From Cycas panzhihuaensis (lineage: Eukaryota; Cycadophyta), in assembly GCA_023213395.1 (NCBI GenBank), contig CM041465.1, forward strand, positions 123,573,741 to 123,637,740: a stretch of 64,000 bases of DNA, read 5' to 3'. Position numbers and translations under genes: made by a program. Below are positions 13,055-24,805 of this stretch, one piece after another (positions within the stretch are counted from its first letter, which is position 1; each line of letters begins with the position of its first letter). Under the pieces are notes generated by a model. It made no database searches. It worked only from the letters and a program-made list of their open reading frames with translations, and was not told the origin of the DNA.

Positions 13055-13260
13055 TTAGAACTTCAAGGACCTTCCAAGATATATAATATTTCTCTTCATT
13101 AATCAAATTATGCAAGGAGTGATCGGTAACTAATAAAATTCATGCACAGATTTTTTCATCACCTATCTCCCATTGTAGTTTGACAACAGCATCTATAGGA
13201 GTTATTGGGATGATTCCACTAAAAGTAGGTGATGTAGTTGTTATAAATACGATGGGTGTA
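13055..13260 (-). pseudogene. Copia gag fragment (UBN2-type)
   Basis: The minus strand gives WEIGDEKICA, a stop, ILLVTDHSLHNLINEE and SWKVLEVLKKK. This fits the copia gag pattern of a charged helix, a LL..TD.VL...... segment, then W..L...Y. It lies only about 15 bp from the RT end, so protease, integrase and most of RT have been deleted. Confidence 0.55.
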
Positions 13261-15394
13261 GGTTGCAAGTGGGCTCTCTAAAGGCCTTTATACTTTACAA
13301 TATTTTTAACTCCAATGTACTATAAATCCTAATTTTCTTTACTTTTCAACATGTAGTTGATGTTTTGTTTGAATTGTGATGACATGGTGATGATGATAAA
13401 GAAGTAGAAGAGTTGAGAAAATTATGTACCACTGACATATATGGTTAGTACACCTAGAACAATAAGAATGTAGAAATAAATATCATGATACGAAGGTAAG
13501 TAATGATGAATGACAACTAAGTGTTTTCCAATAACTAAAATTGATATGAATGCTCAATGGATTACTAGTAAAGAATGAGTACAAGTGATCATATAAGAAT
13601 GTGGCCTAATATAGAGTTAGCAAAGAGTGGCGATGTGCCATACCACTAACCTCTAACTTATCTAAATGTAGGTGACATATTGATTTGATGCCTAAGGTTT
13701 CTAGTATACGATTAGGGCCTTCACATACAATACCTACACATGTGCTTGGTGATAAAATCCATGTTACAATGGAGCCCAAGTACTCTCAGTCTTCACTTAG
13801 TTCACCAATGAGTAGTGATATACCTCCTCTAAAGAGTCAAATGATACATGTGTATCCTACAAATATGATAAATATTAGACTGGGTTAATTTTAATTTTGC
13901 GTTAAGGTTTTAGTTGTCTTAGCTAATTATTAGGATAATCCCTAAAAAGAGTTGATAGGTATAGCTAACCTATCGCTCCACTAGTATTTCGGTTAAGTCT
14001 AGGCCCACCTTGAAACCCACACTTCCCTTAGGGCCTAGAATTCGGCTAACCAAGGTATCTCAACCTTGGTGAGTGTGCAAACAGTCTCAAGATGGTAGAA
14101 TAATTAATCACAATTTATTCATTTTAAATAATATACAAATGTATTTACATTCACATTGTTGTAAAATAGAAATTAAAATGAGTTGCTAATATGTTGATGT
14201 TGATACTTGCTTTTATGCCTTCTTCTTTTGTTCCTAATCAATGTGCATGCAAATAAAAAAACATGTAAAGATGTAAAGTATAAACACTAGATTTTACTCT
14301 GATCTAGATATTTTACTATTATAATGAGTTTTTTCTTCTAATTTTTAGAAAAAAAAATAGGAAAACCTTTTTTTTATATATAATTTTATTAAGAGGGGAA
14401 AAAAAGTAAAAACTTGAAAATTTTCTATTGAACTTGATTTTTGACCAAAAGAGAAAGTATTAAGAAAAGTGAGAGGAATTTGAATATACTGTCATAAACT
14501 TTTGTATAATTGTATAACTGTACGAAATGACATAAACATTTTGGCTCAAAACTTCACTCTCCCAAATGATGGATCTAACTATGGTGAATCAAAAGGTCTT
14601 GTGGAGAAACTTTTAAAAATAAGCAGAAATGACATGAAACTTGTTGAAACTCCTACGAAACTCTCTTAGGTAGAAATTGGTATTTTGAAGAATTCTCTAT
14701 GTATTATGTATCAAATTTGATGAAACTTGATTTGATAGATTTCTTGAGACCAGATCTACTAAAGCCTTCAAGAAATTTTAACATGTACTAAGTATTTTGA
14801 GAAAATTTCTCAAACAAATAATAAGAGTAGGGTATAACTGAACTTCTATATTTTGAGGTCATATAAGTTAGAATTTGAAGATGGTATAGAATACAAAAAT
14901 GCTTCTTTTCGTTGGGTGTCCCTCCCTATAAATTTACAACAAAATAGATGAATTTTATTTTTCACCTACTGTAGAGTTGAACAGTCTTTTGCTGAATAGT
15001 TTTGATTGATTTCTACCATTTACAAGTAGTTAAAACTATGCCCTATAGTTTCATGACATAGATTCCATAACTGACAATTGATTTGTAAAGAAAAATCAAT
15101 AGAATCTTCCTTGATAAACTTAAAATTAGTTATAAAAACTCATAAAATGTTAATTTTCTTTGAGAGTATGGATCCAGAAAACTTTCTTCCTCATAGTAAT
15201 TTTAATCCTCAATGCACCTACAAATGAATGGAGGATACTAGAATATGTTGCAAATAAAATACAAACTTTGCATAATAATAAAGCTCTCAAAAATTTTGAA
15301 AATAATGATTACACTCTCAAGACTTTATATTGAAGGTGAATGGGAAGAAAAATGGCTCCATGCAAACAAAATGGAGTGAATAAATCTCCTTTTG
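13261..15394. other. Element leader, no gene recognised
   Basis: About 2.1 kb between the gag remnant and the primer site. The sequence at 13685-13888 is open for 67 codons on the plus strand but matches nothing I recognise. The stretch 13950-14110 is less AT-rich and may be a fragment of another repeat. Confidence 0.5.
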
Positions 15395-15406
15395 GCTAGG
15401 ATACCA
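15395..15406 (-). other. Primer-binding site
   Basis: The plus strand GCTAGGATACCA has two mismatches to GCTCTGATACCA, the sense of the initiator-Met tRNA 3' end. Two bases separate it from the LTR at 15409. Confidence 0.65.
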
Positions 15407-15408
15407 CA

Positions 15409-15728
15409 TGAAGGAAGGATGGATCTAAGGATTAAGTCACTCACATACACACAATAGCAATGGAGAATGAAGAAGAGACCAGAACAAGAGATGATAGTAA
15501 AGCTTAAAGGTGAGAATGAATAATGACTCCCTCTATATGATTTCATTTTTTACTATTGAGGGTGTGCATTAGAGTTAGGTTTTTTTTTGCTTAATGACAT
15601 GAACATGAAATTACATTCAAATGCACATAAAATGCATGTCACTAAAATACTAACACTAACACTAACACTATACCCTAAGGTTACTTTATTAATCTATATA
15701 AATGACCTTGATACATTAATGTCTTTCA
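15409..15728 (-). repeat. 5' LTR of the 9.3-15.7 kb copia element
   Basis: 320 bp, direct repeat of 9295-9607. Followed by target duplication CATCT at 15729-15733. Contains a short ACTAAC repeat near 15655. Confidence 0.88.
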
Positions 15729-15733
15729 CATCT

Positions 15734-16444
15734 ACTAACCTAAGAGTGCTAATAATACTTATAACTTACATATGGTAAGCCTTCACAGAACTTATGATCA
15801 TATAAATAAGCCCTAAGCTTTTATCCATGGAATTTACAAACCACACAAGGTATGTCAAGACCATCTATAAGTCTTATAATCCATTAAGGGTATGCATAGT
15901 CTTTTATAAGCCCACTAATTATCAACCCAAGATATATGAATGATAAAACATATACTCAGCACTCTTATTTATGGTTCAACATGTTATAATAACTTTATTC
16001 CCAATCTTCCTAACATAGGGTCATAAGTTTATCATGTTATAGTTAATTAAGTAAGCATGTAAACTATATATGTATAGAAAAATAATAGCCATAAGCACAC
16101 AGTTTACCTCTAATATTTATCCATTCATTTCCTTGAAACTAGAAAATTCATAGAAACATAAGGCATAACTATCTATAGTTTTATTAATAAGCATGCATAA
16201 ACTATAAGAGAGAAAAATAACCATATTGTTTAATCCATCCCCTGAAATAGCTTATAAATAATATGGTTAGGCATAAATCTATCTATTAATAGATGTCCAT
16301 ATATGTAAAAATGTTTAAATATTTTTCAAAGCCTTTTTTATTAGAGGTTGGCCATAAACATGTATTTTTAATCCTTAAAATTTCATGGTTTTCTATTTCA
16401 AGCCATTAGTGTTTATAGATTTTAAATAAAAGGACAAATAAAAC
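15734..16444. other. AT-rich region without recognisable genes
   Basis: Nothing coding seen. It may be the downstream part of the older element whose gag lies at 16445-17134. Confidence 0.5.
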
Positions 16445-17134
16445 TAATTATTCTTCTCCCTTTACCTTTGAGTGGGATATCTTAGTTGAAAGGAATGGTT
16501 TACTTATTCTTGGGTAAAGAATTCTCTTCTTCATAAGACTGAGAGGATGTAGAAGGAATATTAGTTCTGGAAGAGTTGTTATTATTATTATGTTATCTTT
16601 GTTGCTATTTGTTTTATTTCTTATCATTGTTATTATCGTTATGAACGGGTTGATCCAAATTAGATTTGGATTAAATTTGAGCATGATGATAGACTTGGAA
16701 CTTTATCTTATAAAGACTCCAACATTTATCATCAAAATAAGGCTTTATTCCATTAAAAAAAAACACCACATTCTAATATAACCTTCAAGCAAAGAGATGT
16801 ATATTTTAGTGAAAATAATGGTCTAAGGAGATTCCTCTTCCTAATTTATAACATTTTGAATATTACCTCCCAATTTATAATTTAAGCCATGTAATACATA
16901 TGTAAGAGAGTTATACAACTTGTCTTGTACGATAAGTTTGAGGTCCTTAGGAGGTTTAAGATTATCAAATTTATGGTTATTAGGTTTTAAAAGAAACTTA
17001 ATGTTAGCTTGAATTTGAAAAGTCTCATATATAAGAGCCTTTGTAATGAAATCTTAGTAAGAAGTGGAGTTTGTCTTTACCACTTTGAGATAGAGTTGTG
17101 ATCTGAGAGCAATCAAGAATAATTTAGTAAAAAA
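16445..17134 (-). pseudogene. Older gypsy-like gag, C-terminal part
   Basis: The minus strand reads TKLFLIALRSQLYLKVVK, then ALIYETF and a long helical stretch to LNYKLGG. This pattern is typical of Ty3/gypsy Gag (LR.E....V....T..EA...A...E). An Asn/Gln/Ser-rich tail follows (16450-16700) and no zinc knuckle is visible. The frame continues on the other side of the gag-only element, at 20826-20946. Stops are present. Confidence 0.55.
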
Positions 17135-17367
17135 TATTGAGAAACAAATCTGTACAAAAAATAATATTCACAAAACAGAACAAACCACCTCAGGATTGAA
17201 TGATACCCTTAAGGTACCTCAAATTGTATTAACACCAATAAAATATCTTTACAACATACACTTCATATGATACACTATATGTGTATTTATAATACATGAT
17301 ATGATAGTGAGTGTGGGACTCACTTACATGTGGGACATGACAAATGTGCATTACTAATATTCCAACA
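17135..17367 (-). repeat. 3' LTR of the gag-only element (233 bp)
   Basis: It starts TATTGAGAAAC (TG mutated to TA) and ends ATATTCCAACA. Direct repeat of 20593-20825. Confidence 0.88.
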
Positions 17368-17379
17368 CTCCCCCTTAAT
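17368..17379 (-). other. Polypurine tract
   Basis: CTCCCCCTTAAT on the plus strand is ATTAAGGGGGAG on the coding strand, directly next to the 3' LTR. Confidence 0.8.
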
Positions 17380-17632
17380 GCACATTTGGGTCATTTGTAT
17401 TTGTAATGCTTTGTCCTTGGAAATGTCTTGAAAATGATGTCTTCAACTTAATCCTTGTCTTCAATCTTGTAGTGATGTCTTTGTTATAGAATGATGTCTT
17501 CAACTTAATTTTCGTCTTCAATTTTGTATTGAGATCTTTGTTATAGGGTGATGTATTTAACTTGATTTTTGTCTTAAATCCTATAATAATGTCTTTGTTA
17601 CAGTAGCTTTAACAAGTGCAAATATTGATTCT

Positions 17633-18553
17633 TCATCGTGGTTGGTCTAGTCTAATTTTGATGTAGATCCTGTAAGTGGCCATGTTCAAATGCAACTTGC
17701 CTGTCATCATTATCCTATATAAATTTTTTATCACCATATACAACAGTAACCTTAGAGCAGAATATTCATCAGCTCGTATACTCTTTGAAATTGAATCAAT
17801 ACTCAAATCAAGAACATCATTTAGACTTGAATTAATACAAGACTCATCTTCTATAGGACCATTAGTTTCATATTCAATTTCCCTTGAAATAATAGTATCA
17901 TTTAAATAAACCTTTATAGATTCATCACTCTTAACATCTTCAATAGTAGTTATAGTCTCATCAATACATTCAACCATAGTCTCTTTACATTCAGTAGAAA
18001 TTTCATCAGTACTCATACATTCTTCATCTTGGCATATTATTTTATCAATGTCGATAATACTCTCTTCATTTATTTTACCTATATCATAACCATTACTAAT
18101 CTCATTTATCTTTTCAATCATTTATTGTACCTCTTTAGGAGTTTGTTCAAATACATCCCTTAAAAAATCCCAAGCTTCCTTAGCAGTACTTGCATAACAA
18201 ATCTTAGGAATGATAAAATGATATGTAGAAGGAAGATCAACCTTATCTAATGTAGTAAGAATCATGATAAACACTTCTTTGTCTTTCTTCTTAAGTTTTT
18301 TCCTATCTTATTCATCCTTAGGAATATCATATCCATCAGTAACAAATTTCCACAAACCTCTAGCTATGAAAAAACATCTTATTTTAATTATAAAAAAAAA
18401 AACGTTTGCTTCATTACATTTATGTATTAGAAGAAGTGAATCCTTTAAGTAATATTTATTTGTTTCATAAACATATATGACCACGTCATTCTCCTCCATG
18501 ATTGTAAGTGTATCTCCCAACAACATGTCCCTTTTATCAATCAACAAACACAT
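17633..18553 (-). pseudogene. Copia-type Gag with acidic C-terminal tail
   Basis: Minus strand. The N-terminal part has IARGLWKFVTDGYDIP and then STAKEAWDFLRDVFEQ, the helix pair typical of the copia UBN2/Gag domain. In-frame stops split it at two places. The last 162 codons (17633-18121) are open: a tail rich in Asp, Glu, Ser and Ile where autonomous copia Gag would have a zinc knuckle. No CX2CX4HX4C motif is seen. Gag would form the particle; this copy could not make the full protein. Confidence 0.65.
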
Positions 18554-20580
18554 TTAACATTGGTAACTTGCCCATTAATCATGCTCAACAAACTTTCTCA
18601 TATCTCATGTCCCTCATATCACTAGCTACATCATCACATCATTACCTCATACACACCACATACATCTCACAAAGATCATACTTGCCTTATGTTGTCATTA
18701 AATCACCAATATACATCACACTTCACTTAATTTCCCAAAACATGACTCATGCCATATCATTACCGATTAATGGATAAGCCATACTCGTATAAATTATATA
18801 ATAATCTATACCACTCAACAAAGTTTGCTTTCCTACAACTTAGGTATCTTCAACAAAAATTATCCTTCTTCATCCATTTAGTCAACAAGTGAACACCACT
18901 GCCTTGAGCACTCGCCCAAAACACGTCTTCTCTCACCCTCAAACCTCTCTTATATAAATCACATGCAAGGAGGTAACATATTGCCTCATCACCCAACTTA
19001 TTCTTTCAATAAATATACTCATTTCACTTAATAAATCACATATATATAAACTTATATAATGATTTATGCTATACTAACATAGTAATAGAGTTTGTAACAT
19101 ATTGCAACTAAGTTATCTCATTCATGCTCGCCCTTCTTTTCCCTTTCTCACCCTCACTCTCCCTCAAACACATGCAATCTCGCCCTCAAACATGCCCAAT
19201 TAACTTGCCATGTAGTCTCACATGCAATAAGTACCTCATTACCTCGTATTACCATCAATCACTCAACTTGCCCATTAACTCTCTCATGGAATCACATGCT
19301 TGAGAACTTATAATCACATTATCTCACCCATTAATCATGCCTTTTCTCACCCATAAACTCTCTTACATAAACACATGCAAGACAGTACCATATCCATGCT
19401 TTATATATTGTCAACAAATCACATCCATGCAATAAACTCATGCATATATCATTGCCAAAACAAGACCCTTTTAATAAATAAAAAATGCATCATCCAATAT
19501 CCACAAATATCACCTCATTCATGTCACATTTATCTTTATAAGAGTCACACCAAAAAACTTTTGTAATGTTGGCAAACCATATAAAAATAAAGGGCATTAT
19601 ATATAAGGACACTTTATACTTTATAAACCCTTAATCAAAGTGATATCAATTTATTGAAAATGATCAAATGACAAATATATAAAGTTTGAACTTAGGGGAA
19701 CAATTGATAATATATTATCAACAGGCAACATAGCTAATCAAATCAATATGCAAACTGCAAATCTACATATTGGTGACGCAAGTATATAAACCAGGAAAAC
19801 TTTGTAATGCAACACAACATCAAACAATTAATTGATTGAACTACGTCGGATGCATGTCATATGATAACATAAAAAAATCATGGGTGATTGTGTAAGTATG
19901 TTAAACGTGAGTTTATTAAAATCAAAATGCCAATAATATAGATATTGATGGTGACTACAAATAATAAATGACAGTTGGCTATAGTATACAAATATAAAAG
20001 GTAAACAGGCAAGAAAATAAAGAAAAAAAAAATCATGGGCAACTAAATAATTAACACGCAAAAGCTAGTATTAATCATGATTGAATGAAATACATCAGAT
20101 AGGCAGTTACAAATATATAAAGGGCAATGCAAATACAAGTAGGCGACTCAATATACCAATTTCAGGCAATCAAAATATTATTTACAACATTGCAAATAAT
20201 ATATCTATGAATGACAACTATATAATCATGCAAAATATAGAATATAAAATGGGTGAAAAACATCATGTAGCTAATTTAATAATATCAACAGATATTGATA
20301 TAATCAATGCAAACTATTATCATGGCTCTTAAACTAGTGATAATATATAAATATAAATCAGGCAATACAAATTTATGTATGCACTCTGTAAAGCAAAATG
20401 AGCATAACTCCAATATTTATTGGCTGTATTAAATACTAGGGGCACTGCGATTGATCACCAGGGTTTAGGGTTTCACAAATGACTCAACCTGCAATGTTCA
20501 ATGAAGCTGGTAACAAACCACAAACTCATGAAATCATGATCTAACATTGACAAACTGGCAATGGGCTCTCGCTAAACCTC
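18554..20580. other. Noncoding leader of the gag-only element, partly very G-poor
   Basis: About 2 kb between gag and the primer site. From about 18540 to 19560 the plus strand has very few G outside CATGCAA-type words, so the transcribed strand would be C-poor. From about 19690 to 20370 loosely repeated words (GGCAAC, ATGCAAA, CATGATTGAATGAA) suggest degenerate tandem repeats. The short open frames here show no family. Confidence 0.5.
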
Positions 20581-20592
20581 ACTTTGATACGA
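20581..20592 (-). other. Primer-binding site of the gag-only element
   Basis: The plus strand ACTTTGATACGA, complement TCGTATCAAAGT, has three mismatches to TGGTATCAGAGC and abuts the LTR. Confidence 0.65.
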
Positions 20593-20825
20593 TGTTGAGA
20601 AACTAGCCTGCATAAGAAATAATATTTACAAAATAAAATAAACTACCTTAGGATCGAACGGTACTCTTAAGGTACCTCAAATTCTATTAACACCAATAAA
20701 ACATCTTTACAATAGACACTTTATATGATATACTATATGTATATTAATAATACATGATATGATAATGAGTGTGGGACCCACTTGCATGTGGGACATAACA
20801 AATGTCCATTACTAATATTCCAACA
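20593..20825 (-). repeat. 5' LTR of the gag-only element (233 bp)
   Basis: It starts TGTTGAGAAAC, ends ATATTCCAACA, and is a direct repeat of 17135-17367 of identical length. Confidence 0.88.
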
Positions 20826-20946
20826 AAAAGACCATCGAAATACTCACATTTTAAAGCAAAGAGTAAATCTAAAAATTGCTTAACAACTTCATGATAAGAT
20901 TTGCCAAGGCTTGGTTTAGTAAATAAAAGGGCTTTGATACCTAAAT
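20826..20946 (-). pseudogene. Older gypsy-like gag, upstream part
   Basis: The minus strand is open and reads LGIKALLFTKPSLGKSYHEV, then a helix ending CEYFDGLF. The reading runs out at the border of the gag-only element and resumes at 17134 with TKLFLIALRSQL. It is the left half of the same Gag core. Confidence 0.5.
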
Positions 20947-23900
20947 TAAAATGTTTATATCATAATAAATAATAAACTAATAAATGAGTTATTGGAAAAT
21001 GTAAATTGAGCATGAAGATAACTAATAAAACCATTTCAGAATATTGCCAAAAAGCATGTATGCAAAAAGAAAATAAAAAAAATATTACTATCTTGTTACC
21101 ACTATGAGAATACCAAGTAGAAAACATAAACATGAGTTTGTGGATTTTCTCATTGAGCACTCTTAAAGTGAGGTAATAAAGAAATTAAAGTGCAAAAAGG
21201 TGTCATTTGCATATTTCTAGTAATACATCTATTCGTATAATCCATGTAAGACTTGTGAATACCTTGAGTGAGAAGAGTCATACTCATAATAGGATATGAA
21301 ATATTGGGCATTACTAGATCACTTTCATAAGAAAATAATCTAGGAAGAGAATTAGGTTATATAAAGGAGGATTGTGCAATGCTCATTACAAGCCAACTAG
21401 ATTACAAACCTTGCATAAGAGGATTCCAAACTTAATTAAATTATGAAGGTATAATGGTAGACCAAATTGATCAAATGAGTTAACATAAAGTTGAGTATAA
21501 GAAATTTGGTATGTTTGTGAACCTACATAAAGATATAAAGGTATTTGAAAACTAGGTACCCCAATGGGATTTGATGCCCCCAAAGCAATTTATGAGAAAA
21601 TATTTTATGATGGAAAATCTTGAGAAGATGGGCCTACTCTAAATAAAGTAGGACCCACTTAAGAAACTAAAATATTGAGAGATGACACTATATTTTTAAG
21701 TTGTGGGTCAACATTGAATTCATGGATTTAATAACACAAACTTCTAGTTTGAGTGTTTACACCTTGATTTAACTACAGATTTAAATTTTGGAGGGATTAG
21801 ATAAAACTAGCCATGAATTAAGTGGTAGTCTAAGGTGGGACTTGTTGAAAAGTCAATTATGGGATTTGTTAAGTGAGATCTTAGGTGAGAGATTACACAA
21901 GTCAACTAAGACCAACCTAATTTTGTGATAGAGGTGGTTGATAAATCAAAGTAAATTAAGATGCCATTTTTGTTAAAGAATTAATAAGACTTGATGAGTA
22001 TGGTAGTGAATTTGATGAATGTAAAGGAAGACTTTATATTAATAAAATAGAAGTAAAAGAAGAAACTTTAGTTCCTTAAGGCATGTAAAATTAGAGTTAA
22101 AAGGGCCTAATTATAGGAAAGAGTGGTTGTTATGGGAGACCTAGAAATATACTAACAAGAGTGTTATAACTTAGGGTATAAGTCACTAAAAATATACTAG
22201 ATACTATAAACCCAAGTGGAGTGATTTATGTATGTAAAGGTGACTCAGAGTGCTAATTAAGAGTAAACAAAATATTTAGATGATGATGAAGCTTCATCTC
22301 ATAAAGGATGTGAAGTGTGGGAAATCTCATATTTAAGAACATCCTATATAAAGACATTCTCTTTAAGAGATCTAAAGGGATGGGAGTTCTCCTCCATCAT
22401 AGTAGTAGGAAACTCAATAAAAGAATCCTAAGCCTTTAGGAAAAGTGTATTATATAAGAAACACTATTGTAAACTGATGGATGAAAATCAAGCTTGAAAT
22501 TAATAAAATAATATAAAAATAATCTCAAAAAGGGCTCATAATCATCAAAATTTATACATTAATTTAACCTTGAAAGGATAAGAAAATATACTTATATAAG
22601 TATTTTTTGTGATATCATTTGAATCAAGAATCTGTCAATTTAGTCAATTCACAAAGCATACATCATATATAAGAGAGATTCTCAAAATAGTGAAGATCAA
22701 AATTTAAGATAAGAACTACAATAGTACTTATTACTAAAATGAAGATAACTTTTGATTTTGATCTCTAATCAATATAAAACCATTTCCAATAGAAATTATA
22801 CTCAGAGACACACCTATCAATAAAAATTAAGGTTAATTAGATATTTAATGCTCATATTATGGCCATTTAAAGTTGTAATAGTAGATTTTTTATGTTATTT
22901 ATGATTGCGAACAATAGGTCAAGATTGAAACCCTTATAGTTTTTGTAATTTTGATCAAAAATTAATAGAATAACCACTTAAAATTTATGGCACAAGTCTA
23001 TTTGTTTTAAATCATAATTTTATTTTTTTTAATTTGGTAGTTTATGAGAGACTTTTGTGCATTTTATCTATGAAGAGAGTTTTTTTTTTCTCATTTATTA
23101 TTTTGATGAAAGCTAGGGCTTGACATTTTTTAGCCTGTTTAATACGAGGGTTTAATTATATGACTATTTTACAATATTTTTATAAGGGAAAAGGTCACAA
23201 AATAGAGTTTTATAAGGTGTTTATGTCATTTTTGTTAGACACCAAGGGTTTATAGGCAAAAAAAAAAGGTAAGTCTCTAGTATGGTCACTAAAACATTTA
23301 CTAGTAGAGTGGGGTCTACTTCTCCTACTTAATATGAGACTTAAATCCAAGGTATACCTAAAGAGAAAGAGGCAACTCCCAAACTATAAGTAGCATATAT
23401 CCTATCTGTGATGGAAGTTATAAGAGTATGGTAACCAATTCTATCAAAATATAATAAGTTATATGTGACTTTTAATAAAGAAAAGTTCTTAACTCGCATT
23501 ATATACTAATATTACTTTTATTATTTTATGAAATAAATAATCAAATAGGGCACAAAAGAGACTCTTATCTAGTTTAATGTTAAAGATAAATAACTACTTG
23601 ATAATAAATACTTATTATAATTCTCATAGTTCTTTTCCTTTATCCTACTTGTAAGATAATATCAAAAGGAAACATTACTAAGTACCTATTGATCATTAGA
23701 GAAAATAATAATAAGGGAGACATGGGAGTTGCCTCAAGATTAGAGTAAGGTTATGTAAGTATACTTGACAATCATCTCAAAGCAATAAATAAAGTAAACA
23801 AGAAGATAACAAATAAATAATAATAAATAAATCAAAATAAAATAAGATAGAGAGAGATCAAACTAAACAAATTGATATTGATTCTACAATAATGCAATCC

Positions 23901-24009
23901 AAAGACACCTTACTTGAATATCGGCAAGTAGGGAATGGTGATGAAAAAAGGTTGTAATTATATCGTTTATCTAAGAAGTCATCACAATATGTTATCAAAA
24001 GTGAAAGTA
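20947..24009. other. AT-rich region without recognisable genes
   Basis: Three kb of AT-rich DNA. A TATA-like CTATATAAAGACATTC at 22345-22365 and the surrounding stretch resemble an LTR, but I find no second copy. The stretch 23240-23430 is slightly less AT-rich and again LTR-like. No protein family is seen. Confidence 0.5.
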
Positions 24010-24024
24010 AAGAAGGTATTTATA
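24010..24024. repeat. LINE target-site duplication, left copy
   Basis: AAGAAGGTATTTATA, 15 bp, repeated exactly at 28309-28323 after the LINE's A-rich tail. Confidence 0.85.
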
Positions 24025-24142
24025 GTAGAACCAGGATAGAAGTGGATATAGTGCTTTTATAAGAAATGAAACTAGTCTAGGCTAAGGAAAAGGAGGCAAA
24101 AAATAAGATCTGGAAGAGATGTGAAATAAAGACTAAAGAGGG

Positions 24143-24805
24143 ATCTTCAAGCTCAGGCAGGTTGGCTATCCTTTAGAACCCAAATATGTGGCAAGGGTCA
24201 GGGGTGTCTAGGAGGAGCACTTCATGACTATATGTTTGGATTGCGGAAGGAGAAATACCCTATGGTGGGTGACCAATGTTTATGCCCCAATGCCTGTAGA
24301 GGGAAGAAAAAGAGTATGGGACAGAATTGTGGAAGTCCACAAAGATTGGAAGGGCCCTTGGCTGGTAGCAGGGGACTTTAACTTGGCCTTGGTCCCAGAG
24401 GATAAGAAAGGAGGATAAGAGGGGTGGTTTAGAAGCATGTCTAGCCTCAGGGACTTTCTGCAGAGGGGTGGGCTTATGGATATCCCACTTAGGGGGTCCA
24501 GGTTTACATGGTCAAATAGGAGACTAGGGAGCAACCATATCCAGATTAAACTAGACAGAATACTGGCCAATTATGAATATATGCGCCTTCATGGTGATAT
24601 TAAGCTTGAGGCTCTCCCGAAGATGACTTCCGATCATTCTCCTCTTATGTTGGAGCTTGCATTCCTGAGTGTTCATCGCAGAGCCCCCTTTAGGTTTGAA
24701 CTTATATGGATGCAACACCCCGGCCTTAGAGATCGGATTAAGGAGTGGTGGAGTACCCCTGTGTTGGGCTATGCCATGTTCAAATTCTCGAAGAAGTTGA
24801 ATTAG
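24143..24805 (+). pseudogene. LINE AP-endonuclease domain (N-terminally truncated)
   Basis: Reads LAIL-NPNMW, then RRNTLWWVTNVYAPMPV, LVAGDFNLAL, FTWSNRR, IKLDRILAN and TSDHSPLMLEL. These are the GDFN, LDR and SDH catalytic motifs of L1 endonucleases, which nick target DNA. Frame breaks occur near 24230 and a stop near 24416. The first part, including the usual WN.RG start, is absent. Confidence 0.88.

Larger units (their letters stand above)
9295..15728 (-). mobile_element. Ty1/copia-type element, internally deleted, with nested solo LTR
   Basis: Two direct repeats, 9295-9607 and 15409-15728, both start TGAAGGAAGGATGGATC and end CTTTCA. They are flanked by identical 5-bp target duplications CATCT (9290-9294 and 15729-15733). 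A polypurine tract lies beside the left copy and a primer site beside the right copy, so the element reads on the minus strand. Without the nested solo LTR it is about 4.1 kb, shorter than an autonomous copia. Its coding remains are a piece of gag joined almost directly to the RT end and RNase H, so most of pol is deleted. The LTRs differ at roughly one base in eight, so it is old. Confidence 0.88.
17135..20825 (-). mobile_element. Gag-only non-autonomous LTR element (TR-GAG-like, copia type)
   Basis: Two 233-bp LTRs (17135-17367 and 20593-20825) in direct repeat. A polypurine tract lies next to the left copy and a copia-type primer site next to the right, so it reads on the minus strand. The 3.2-kb interior holds only a gag-like frame (17633-18553) and a long noncoding leader; no protease, integrase or RT is seen. 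This is the structure described for TR-GAG elements, which depend on an autonomous partner. I count about 30 LTR differences by eye, mostly transitions (near 13%), so it is old. The first LTR base pair is mutated (TA for TG). The flanking A-rich duplication is weak. Confidence 0.82.

Noticed and set aside
13685-13888. 67-codon plus-strand frame in the copia leader
   Set aside because: Low-complexity Ser/Pro composition, opposite strand to the element, no family resemblance.
15655-15676. ACTAAC repeats resembling telomere repeats
   Set aside because: The unit is not the plant telomere unit TTTAGGG or its complement and there are fewer than four copies; the other LTR has only two.
17676-17909. 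Plus-strand 77-codon frame inside the gag-only element
   Set aside because: It is the shadow of the minus-strand Gag tail at 17633-18121.
20581-20592. tRNA-like TGATACCA words at several places as tRNA genes
   Set aside because: Only the 3'-end complement is present, next to LTRs; no cloverleaf can be built. They are primer-binding sites.
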